The notes under the pieces are model-generated. The model was not told where the DNA came from. It did no database searches and saw only the letters and a list, made by a program, of their open reading frames with translations. The position numbers and the translations under genes were made by a program. Positions 6,941 to 11,648 of a DNA stretch of 11,648 bases are shown here, one piece after another. Within the stretch, counting starts at the first letter, position 1. Each line of letters opens with the position of its first letter. The stretch is from an uncultured Erysipelotrichaceae bacterium (lineage in GTDB: Bacteria > Bacillota_I > Bacilli_A > Erysipelotrichales > Erysipelotrichaceae): assembly GCA_947175465.1 (NCBI GenBank), contig CAMWMY010000022.1, forward strand, positions 1 to 11,648. Reading direction: 5' to 3'.

Positions 6941-7678
6941 ATGGCATTTGAAATTATGATTGATCAATTTGAGGGACCTTTGGATTTAATGCTTCATCTT
7001 ATTAAAAATAATAAATTGGACTTATTTGATTTAGATATGAATATATTAACGGATCAATATTTACAATATTTGAATACGATGGAAGCGATGCATTTAGAAA
7101 TCGCAAGTGAGTTTCTTAGTGAATTAGCTGGTTTAATTGAATATAAAAGTAAACGTTTATTACCACGAGAAAAAGTTGTTATTGAAGAAGAATATGAAGA
7201 AGATCAAAGGGAAAAATTAGTGAAGCGTTTATTAGAGTACCAACGATTTAAAGAAATAAGTGAAGTTTTTGGTACGAAATATGAAGAACGACAACGCTTA
7301 ATTAGCAAACCGCTCAGTGAAGAAACTTCTAAGTGGATGAAACAAGTAGAAGTAGAAGACTTTAAAGGATCTCCTTATGATTTGTGGAAAGCTATGCATA
7401 AAGTACTTCGTAGAATCTCACTTATGAATCCTTATGAAACCAAAATGACGGTAAAAGAATTATCGGTAGATGAGCGGATTGTGCAAATTCAAAAGCAAAT
7501 ACAAGGAAGCAAACAAAAAATGAAATTTGATGAGTTATGTAAAGATTGTGTTGATTTGCATATGGTGATCGTAACGTTTTTATCGATTTTAGATTTAATT
7601 AAACAAAAAGAAATCGTATTTTTTATTGATGAGCAAGAAAATATCTGGGTTATGCAAGGAGAGAATAGTTATGCCTAA
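6941..7678 (+). CDS. scpA: Segregation and condensation protein A (kleisin of SMC complex)
   Basis: ScpA is the kleisin that bridges the two heads of the SMC dimer and, with ScpB, forms the bacterial condensin that compacts and segregates origins. The 245-residue product fits the family (about 250 in B. subtilis). The N-terminal SMC-neck-binding part begins with the signature 'FEGPLDLMLHLIKNNKLDLF' (residues 9-28) and continues with 'EFLSELAGLIEYKSKRLLPR'. A charged acidic linker (EEEYEEDQREKL) follows. The last 70 or so residues form the winged-helix segment, including 'FLSILDLIKQKEI'. The ATG at 6941 follows AGGTGAG (6931-6937). Its 3' end overlaps scpB by 8 bases. Confidence 0.95.
   Translation: MAFEIMIDQFEGPLDLMLHLIKNNKLDLFDLDMNILTDQYLQYLNTMEAMHLEIASEFLSELAGLIEYKSKRLLPREKVVIEEEYEEDQREKLVKRLLEYQRFKEISEVFGTKYEERQRLISKPLSEETSKWMKQVEVEDFKGSPYDLWKAMHKVLRRISLMNPYETKMTVKELSVDERIVQIQKQIQGSKQKMKFDELCKDCVDLHMVIVTFLSILDLIKQKEIVFFIDEQENIWVMQGENSYA
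7656..7661 (+). promoter_or_regulatory. Ribosome-binding site that fixes the scpB start
   Basis: AAGGAG inside the 3' end of scpA lies 9 bases before the ATG at 7671. Longer starts upstream in the same frame, such as a TTG at 7626, lack a comparable site and would add residues unlike ScpB. Confidence 0.75.
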
Positions 7679-8219
7679 TATACATGCAATTTTAGAAGGG
7701 TTATTATTTTTAAGTGGAGATGAGGGGGTTTCGCTTTCTCAATTAACAACGGTTACAGAACTTGGTGAAGAACAAATAGAAGAAGCTTTAAAGCAGCTTA
7801 TGGAAATATATATAGAAAAAGAGCATGGGATAGAACTAGTATGTTTTGGTGGATGTTACAAATTTGTATCAAAAGAAATGATTTATCCTTATGCTGAAAA
7901 GTTATTTACGAATACTAAAATAGCTTCTTTATCACCAGCTGCTTTAGAGACTTTAGCAATCATTGCTTACAAACAACCGATTACAAGAGCAGAGATTGAA
8001 GAAATTCGTGGAGTGAGTTGCGATATGATGATTCGTAAATTACTAGCTCGCTCTTTCATTAAAGAATGTGGACGAAGCGATGCTCCTGGAAGACCTTTTT
8101 TATATGAGATTACTCAGGAATTTATGGATGCTTTTCAATTAGAAAGTTTAAAAGAATTGCCAGATTTGGTAGATCAACAACCAAATAAAGAAGAACTATT
8201 TCAAGAAGAAAAAGTTTAA
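7671..8219 (+). CDS. scpB: Segregation and condensation protein B
   Basis: ScpB binds the middle of ScpA as a dimer and completes the SMC-ScpAB condensin in the cytoplasm. The 182-residue protein contains two winged-helix domains. The first covers about 1-80, beginning 'IHAILEGLLFLSGDEGVSL'. The second begins at the highly conserved 'LSPAALETLAIIAYKQPITR' and continues 'AEIEEIRGVSCDMMIRKLL' and 'GRSDAPGRPFLYEIT'. An acidic tail follows. The length is close to the usual 190-200. The ATG at 7671 is preferred because it has a proper Shine-Dalgarno and gives the canonical N-terminus. It overlaps the end of scpA by 8 bases, so the two are translationally coupled. No hairpin terminator follows in the 63 bases before the GH25 gene. 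Confidence 0.95.
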   Translation: MPNIHAILEGLLFLSGDEGVSLSQLTTVTELGEEQIEEALKQLMEIYIEKEHGIELVCFGGCYKFVSKEMIYPYAEKLFTNTKIASLSPAALETLAIIAYKQPITRAEIEEIRGVSCDMMIRKLLARSFIKECGRSDAPGRPFLYEITQEFMDAFQLESLKELPDLVDQQPNKEELFQEEKV

Positions 8220-8234
8220 GTATAAGTAGAATAC

Positions 8235-8263
8235 CTATGCCACTTTTTAAGATATACATACTA
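8235..8263 (+). promoter_or_regulatory. Predicted sigma-F/sigma-G (forespore) promoter of the GH25 gene
   Basis: CTATG (8235-8239) fits four of five -35 positions (GHATR). After a 17-base spacer comes CATACTA (8257-8263), the same -10 heptamer and spacing as at the spoVA operon. RNA would begin near 8270, immediately before GAGGTGA (8272-8278). Read-through from scpB remains possible as a second source. Confidence 0.55.
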
Positions 8264-8282
8264 TATTTTGAGAGGTGAGAAA

Positions 8283-8945
8283 ATGAAACCAGTCATTGAT
8301 GTTAGTTATCATAATGGTGTGTTGGATTGGGAGCGTATAAAGCCACAAATTGATGGAGCTATTTTACGCTGTGGATATGGACAAAATATACCTTCCCAAG
8401 ATGATTCGCAGTTTGAAAGAAATGCAAGAGAATGTACAAGATTAGGAATTCCATGGGGAGTATATTTATTTAGTTATGCTCGTAATGTGGCAGAAGCTTT
8501 AGGAGAAGCAGAGCATGTTTTACGACTTGTACGTGATAAAAATATGCAATTGCCAATTTATTATGATATTGAATATTCTGATTATCAAGGGGATTTAACA
8601 CCGGAACAATTTACGAATATTGCAATTGCTTTTTGTGAGCGTATTAAACAAGCTGGTGGTTTTGTTGGTATTTATGCTAATACGTACTATTGGCAAACGA
8701 AATTATATGATCCAAGACTAGATGCATATACGCGTTGGATTGCACAATATTCAGGAGAAGTCACAATTGATATTCCTTATAAATTATGGCAATATTCTGA
8801 AAAAGGAAGAATAGAAGGATCTAGTGAATATACAGATGTGAATCGTTACTATGGAGATTTTTTAACGATGTCAGGAAGAAAAAATTATTTTGCCTATTGG
8901 AATTGTTGTTGCCAAGATACAACAAATTGTTTAAGAAGAAAGTAA
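8283..8945 (+). CDS. GH25-family muramidase (lysozyme) without signal peptide
   Basis: GH25 enzymes cut the N-acetylmuramic acid to N-acetylglucosamine bond of peptidoglycan. The 220-residue protein is one catalytic TIM-like barrel. It opens with 'VIDVSYHNGVLDWERIK' (D6), continues through 'GIPWGVYLFSYARN' and the catalytic 'YYDIEYSD' (D95, E97), then 'FVGIYANTYYW' and 'LWQYSEKGRIEG', and closes with 'YTDVNRYYGDF' at about 193. A 27-residue tail with four cysteines (208, 209, 210, 216) follows. No hydrophobic leader is present, so it is not exported by the Sec route. The ATG at 8283 follows GAGGTGA (8272-8278); earlier in-frame starts would swallow that site. A forespore-like promoter and a strong terminator frame it as a single-gene unit. 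In this context it may be a spore or germination lysozyme, comparable in type to Clostridium perfringens SleM, but a phage-derived lysin is an alternative. Confidence 0.88.
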   Translation: MKPVIDVSYHNGVLDWERIKPQIDGAILRCGYGQNIPSQDDSQFERNARECTRLGIPWGVYLFSYARNVAEALGEAEHVLRLVRDKNMQLPIYYDIEYSDYQGDLTPEQFTNIAIAFCERIKQAGGFVGIYANTYYWQTKLYDPRLDAYTRWIAQYSGEVTIDIPYKLWQYSEKGRIEGSSEYTDVNRYYGDFLTMSGRKNYFAYWNCCCQDTTNCLRRK

Positions 8946-8952
8946 GGATGCC

Positions 8953-8993
8953 AAGGATTAACTTTGATAAGAAAGGAAAGTTAATCCTTTTTT
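8953..8993 (+). terminator. Strong intrinsic terminator after the GH25 gene
   Basis: A 13-bp perfect stem (8953-8965 with 8977-8989) surrounds an 11-base loop and runs into six Ts (8988-8993), 8 bases after the stop codon. It should end the GH25 transcript cleanly and make dacB depend on its own promoter. Confidence 0.92.
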
Positions 8994-9022
8994 GTATATC
9001 TTAGGAACCAAAATCATATACT
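8994..9022 (+). promoter_or_regulatory. Predicted sigma-E (mother-cell) promoter of dacB-spmA-spmB
   Basis: CATATACT (9015-9022) matches seven of eight positions of the sigma-E -10 consensus CATACAMT. It lies 14 bases after GTATATC (8994-9000), a partial match to the -35 element kmATATT. The B. subtilis dacB operon is sigma-E dependent, which agrees. The -35 starts right after the GH25 terminator T-tract. RNA would start close to AGGTGAT (9028-9034), giving a very short leader. Confidence 0.5.
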
Positions 9023-9037
9023 TGCATAGGTGATATA

Positions 9038-10030
9038 ATGAAAAAAGTGATTCTTTTTTGCTTATGTTTTTTCTATACGGTTGTTAGTGTTCACGCAGAA
9101 AGTTATTGTGTGCTATCATCGGCAGATAATACAGTTATTGAAGAAAAAAATATGCATGAACCGCAAAGTGTTGCAAGTATTTCTAAAATTATGACGGCTA
9201 TAGTAGCTTTAGAAGAAGGAAATATTGATGATAAATGGCAAGTGCAAAAAGAAATATTACAAGCTGTTGGAAGTAGTATTTATTTACAAGTAGGACAAGA
9301 AGTAAGTTTAAAATCTTTGTTGTATGGATTAATGCTTCGAAGTGGAAACGATGCAGCGATTGCTATAGCTACACATATTAGTGGGAGTGAAGAAGAGTTT
9401 GTAAAATTAATGAATGCCAAAGCGGAAGAACTTGGAATGTTACATACAACATTTCATAATGCAAGTGGATTAGATGAAGATGGTATTGGAAATATATCAA
9501 CTGCTTATGATATGGCACTTCTTATGTCTTATGCCATGAAAAATGAAACTTTTCGAGAAATTGCAGGAGCACAATATTATACAAGTGAATGGAATGCTCG
9601 CTGGCAAAATAAAAATAAATTGTTATTTCAATTCCCATTTACTACAGGTGGAAAAACAGGATTTACAAAGTTAGCAGGAAGAACGCTAGTGACTTCTGCT
9701 AAAAATAATTTAACCGAGAGCATTGTTGTTACACTACGCCAAAGTGATGATTTTCAATTTCATCAACAGAAGCATAAAGAAGTTTATGAAAACGTGAAAA
9801 CATTAGAAGTTGTAAAAGCAGGAACGTATAAAGTTCATCAACAAGAATTTGTGATTGAAGATCCTATCCTTGTAACTGTTAAACAAGATGGAAGCGATCG
9901 AATTAATGTGTATACTCATTTTAAAGATGGCGAGTTTATTGTAGAAGTGCAAAAAAATGAACAAGTGGATGTATATAGCTATAAAGCAAGGAAGGCTTCT
10001 AAAAATGTGTGGAAGAAGGTGTTTTCATGA
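9038..10030 (+). CDS. dacB: Sporulation D-alanyl-D-alanine carboxypeptidase (DacB/PBP5*-type, S11 family)
   Basis: The enzyme removes the terminal D-alanine of peptidoglycan stem peptides and so limits cross-linking. In B. subtilis DacB does this in the spore cortex from the mother-cell side. The 330-residue protein has a signal peptide (basic MKK, hydrophobic core, likely cleavage after VHA at residue 20). All three penicillin-binding motifs are intact: SISK (47-50, nucleophile S47), SGN (102-104) and KTG (206-208). The last 80 or so residues form the usual beta-rich C-terminal domain, ending in a basic amphipathic stretch. It is shorter than B. subtilis DacB (about 380). Sequence alone could also suggest DacA or DacF, but the location directly before spmA-spmB supports DacB. 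Its stop overlaps the spmA start (ATGA). Confidence 0.88.
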   Translation: MKKVILFCLCFFYTVVSVHAESYCVLSSADNTVIEEKNMHEPQSVASISKIMTAIVALEEGNIDDKWQVQKEILQAVGSSIYLQVGQEVSLKSLLYGLMLRSGNDAAIAIATHISGSEEEFVKLMNAKAEELGMLHTTFHNASGLDEDGIGNISTAYDMALLMSYAMKNETFREIAGAQYYTSEWNARWQNKNKLLFQFPFTTGGKTGFTKLAGRTLVTSAKNNLTESIVVTLRQSDDFQFHQQKHKEVYENVKTLEVVKAGTYKVHQQEFVIEDPILVTVKQDGSDRINVYTHFKDGEFIVEVQKNEQVDVYSYKARKASKNVWKKVFS

Positions 10031-10599
10031 GTATTCTTTGGTTATGTATGATTGCTTTTTCTATTCTTTATGGATTGGGTATAGGGAAAGTAGATGTTTT
10101 AAATAATGTATTTTTAAATATTGGAAAAGAGACTTTTGATTTTGTATTGCCTCTTGTTTGTATGACTTGTTTTTGGAATGGACTTTTAAATGTAGCGAAA
10201 GATGCAGGGCTATTGAAAAAATTAGAGCTATTTTTTCATCCTTTTTTAAAGTATTTATTTCCTGATATCAAAGATGATAAAGAAACCATGGGATATATTG
10301 CGACGAATATTACAGTGAATATGTTTGGTCTAGGTGGTGCAGCTACACCCATGGGATTAAAGGCAATGGAGGGAATGCAGAAGCATAATAAGAAAAAAGA
10401 TACAGCCTCACGTTCCATGGTAACTTTTTTAATTTTGAATACAGCAGGAGTTACTCTATTTTCCACAACACTAATCGCTTTGCGAGCCTCGTTTCATTCA
10501 CAAGATGTAACTGGCTTTATGCCTTTAGCCTTAATAGCAACCGCTGTTGCTTCCTTTGTTGGCTTAGTGATTGATAGGTGGTGGAATCACCGTGATTAA
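10027..10599 (+). CDS. spmA: Spore maturation protein A
   Basis: SpmA is a polytopic membrane protein needed, together with SpmB, for full dehydration of the spore core and hence heat resistance. It belongs to the nucleoside-recognition ('Gate') domain family, and its transported substrate is not established. The 190-residue product (B. subtilis about 196) shows the characteristic 'NITVNMFGLGGAATPMGLKA' (94-113). Hydrophobic segments lie at about 2-18, 37-55, 132-150 and 164-184. The ATG at 10027 overlaps the dacB stop as ATGA and is preceded by GAAGGTG (10014-10020). A GTG at 10009 in the same frame is a less likely start because it would lie inside that region. Its 3' end overlaps spmB by 8 bases. 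Confidence 0.93.
   Translation: MSILWLCMIAFSILYGLGIGKVDVLNNVFLNIGKETFDFVLPLVCMTCFWNGLLNVAKDAGLLKKLELFFHPFLKYLFPDIKDDKETMGYIATNITVNMFGLGGAATPMGLKAMEGMQKHNKKKDTASRSMVTFLILNTAGVTLFSTTLIALRASFHSQDVTGFMPLALIATAVASFVGLVIDRWWNHRD
10576..10581 (+). promoter_or_regulatory. Ribosome-binding site for a GTG start of spmB
   Basis: AGGTGG inside the end of spmA is 10 bases before the GTG at 10592. The TTG at 10571 in the same frame would lie upstream of this site and adds a glycine-rich leader not expected for SpmB. Confidence 0.6.
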
Positions 10600-11104
10600 T
10601 ACACAATATATTTTGCCTATTTTAATTTTATTTATTGTGTTTTGTGCCTTATGTAAACGCATCAATGCGTATACGAGTTTTATAGAAGGGGTAAAGGAAG
10701 GACTAGGCTTATTTTATAATTTATTTCCAGCGTTACTTGCCATGATGTGTGCTATTTCTTTACTTCGAGAAAGCGGATTATTAGCAATGTTTTCTAACTG
10801 GATTGTGAATCGCATTTCTTTTATTCCTTCTGCTGTTGTTCCAATGATTTTATTTCGTCCTATTTCAGGAAGTGCATCTTTAGCTGTTCTGATTGATATT
10901 TTTAAAGCATGTGGAGTGGATAGTATAGAAGGAATTATGGCAAGTGTTATTCAAGGATCAACAGATACAACGTTTTATGTTATTACCCTTTATTTCTCAA
11001 CAGTTGGTATTAAGAAGATTAAAAATTCTTTAGCTATTGGATTGTTAGCTGATTTGGCAGGTATATCGATGGCGATTTTATTAACACTGATCTTTTTTGG
11101 ATAA
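10592..11104 (+). CDS. spmB: Spore maturation protein B
   Basis: SpmB is the partner of SpmA in spore-core dehydration and also carries a nucleoside-recognition ('Gate') domain. The predicted 170 residues (B. subtilis about 178) start with a membrane helix (about 6-22). The central part has 'FYNLFPALLAMMCAISLLRESG' features (41-62), the conserved 'RPISGSAS' (89-96) and 'QGSTDTTFYVITLYFSTVGI' (121-140), then a final helix near 150-169. I chose the GTG at 10592, reading MINTQYILPI, on ribosome-binding-site evidence; a TTG at 10571 would add seven residues. It is the last gene of dacB-spmA-spmB. A T-rich run follows (11113-11128), but I find no convincing terminator stem. Confidence 0.92.
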   Translation: MINTQYILPILILFIVFCALCKRINAYTSFIEGVKEGLGLFYNLFPALLAMMCAISLLRESGLLAMFSNWIVNRISFIPSAVVPMILFRPISGSASLAVLIDIFKACGVDSIEGIMASVIQGSTDTTFYVITLYFSTVGIKKIKNSLAIGLLADLAGISMAILLTLIFFG

Positions 11105-11109
11105 AACAC

Positions 11110-11138
11110 GTGAATTTTTTATTTTTTTCATGTACAAT
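11110..11138 (+). promoter_or_regulatory. Possible sigma-A promoter for the pseudouridine synthase gene
   Basis: TACAAT (11133-11138) is a fair -10 hexamer, 17 bases after a poor -35 (GTGAAT, 11110-11115). The spacer is almost all T and A. It would place the RNA start near 11145, just before the Shine-Dalgarno AGAGGA (11148-11153). Read-through from spmB is the alternative. Confidence 0.35.
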
Positions 11139-11161
11139 AGTAGCATGAGAGGATGAGCTTT

Positions 11162-11648
11162 ATGGAGCGTTTACAAAAAATAATTGCCCAGGCTGGGATA
11201 ACATCAAGGCGTAAAGCAGAGCAAATGATAGTAGATGGGCGTGTAAGTGTTAATGGAAAAATTGTTTATGAACTTGGAACAAAGGTAAAAAAGAAAGATT
11301 ATATTGAAGTAGATGGAAAGCAGATTGTAAGAGAAAACAAAGTCTATTATGTGATGAATAAACCAAAGAAAAGTTTATGTACGTTAGAAGATGAATTTCA
11401 ACGAAAAAGTGTTGTATCACTGATTCCTTGTGAAGAGCGTATTTTTCCTGTTGGTAGATTAGATTATGATACAAGTGGTGTTCTAATTTTAACCAATGAT
11501 GGAGACTTTGCAAATCAAATCATGCATCCACATTATCACATTGCGAAAACATATAATTTAACGATTAATGGAATTTTAAATCTTGATCATTTGAAAAAAA
11601 TTCAAAATGGAATTCGTTTAGATGATGGAGTAAAAACACTTCCTGCGA
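11162..11648 (+). CDS. rluB: RsuA/RluB-family rRNA pseudouridine synthase, 3'-truncated by the window edge
   Basis: This enzyme family isomerises specific uridines in ribosomal RNA. B. subtilis and E. coli RluB act on 23S rRNA in the peptidyl-transferase region. The frame is open from the ATG at 11162 to the last base, giving 162 complete codons. Residues 1-60 form an S4 RNA-binding domain (MERLQKIIAQAGITSRRKAE, then 'DGRVSVNGKI'). The catalytic core follows with 'YYVMNKPKK', 'IFPVGRLDYDTSGVLILTND' (catalytic D101 in GRLD) and 'HPHYHIAKTYNLTI'. The ATG lies 8 bases after AGAGGA (11148-11153). The symbol rests on conserved synteny after spmB; by sequence alone RsuA/RluE/RluF relatives cannot be excluded. 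Confidence 0.92.
   Translation, partial: MERLQKIIAQAGITSRRKAEQMIVDGRVSVNGKIVYELGTKVKKKDYIEVDGKQIVRENKVYYVMNKPKKSLCTLEDEFQRKSVVSLIPCEERIFPVGRLDYDTSGVLILTNDGDFANQIMHPHYHIAKTYNLTINGILNLDHLKKIQNGIRLDDGVKTLPA

Noticed and set aside
7626..7670. Longer ScpB starting at a TTG inside scpA
   Set aside because: The extra residues are the shadow of scpA in another frame, and AAGGAG points to the ATG at 7671.
11101..11130. Terminator after spmB
   Set aside because: There is a long T-rich run but no stable GC-containing stem before it; the possible ACGTG/CATGT pairing puts the T run in the loop.
11250..11513. Minus-strand open frame opposite the right-hand end
   Set aside because: The + strand here encodes a clear RsuA/RluB-type pseudouridine synthase that is open to the window edge; the minus frame is its shadow.

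Overview
This window looks like ordinary chromosome from an endospore-forming, low-GC member of the Bacillota (Firmicutes). Every gene I can support lies on the + strand. The DNA is AT-rich, codons such as TTA, AAA and GAA dominate, and Shine-Dalgarno sites are strong. The gene content (SpoVA proteins, SpmA/SpmB, a DacB-type carboxypeptidase) requires a spore former. The short proteins, and an spoVA set reduced to AC-AD-AE-AF, would fit a gut Erysipelotrichia-type lineage, but that placement is a guess and not a measurement.

Layout. (1) Bases 1-1515 are the 3' two thirds of parC (topoisomerase IV subunit A). A membrane-anchored MutS-family ATPase of unknown role follows at 1558-3330. (2) A 299-base non-coding stretch carries a terminator and a forespore-type promoter. 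It precedes a tightly packed spoVAC-spoVAD-spoVAE-spoVAF operon (3630-6771), the dipicolinic-acid channel plus a GerA-like germination amplifier. (3) A terminator and an extended -10 promoter separate this from scpA-scpB (6941-8219), the condensin partners of SMC. (4) A GH25 muramidase without a signal peptide (8283-8945) has its own forespore-type promoter and a strong terminator. (5) A dacB-spmA-spmB operon (9038-11104) with a sigma-E-like promoter handles cortex modification and spore-core dehydration. (6) The window ends inside an RluB/RsuA-type rRNA pseudouridine synthase gene, open to the right edge.

How the parts fit. Segment scpA-scpB-X-dacB-spmA-spmB-rluB has the same gene order as Bacillus subtilis, except that a GH25 enzyme sits where B. 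subtilis has ypuI. Housekeeping chromosome-maintenance genes (parC, scpAB, rluB) alternate with sporulation genes that appear to be switched on by compartment-specific sigma factors. The most interesting signal is regulatory: the octamer ACATACTA lies 18-19 bases upstream of both spoVAC and the GH25 gene, each time with a matching -35 element at a 17-base spacer. This suggests the GH25 enzyme is a forespore product co-regulated with SpoVA. I saw no mobile element, CRISPR array, tRNA or rRNA, and no clearly new multi-gene system.
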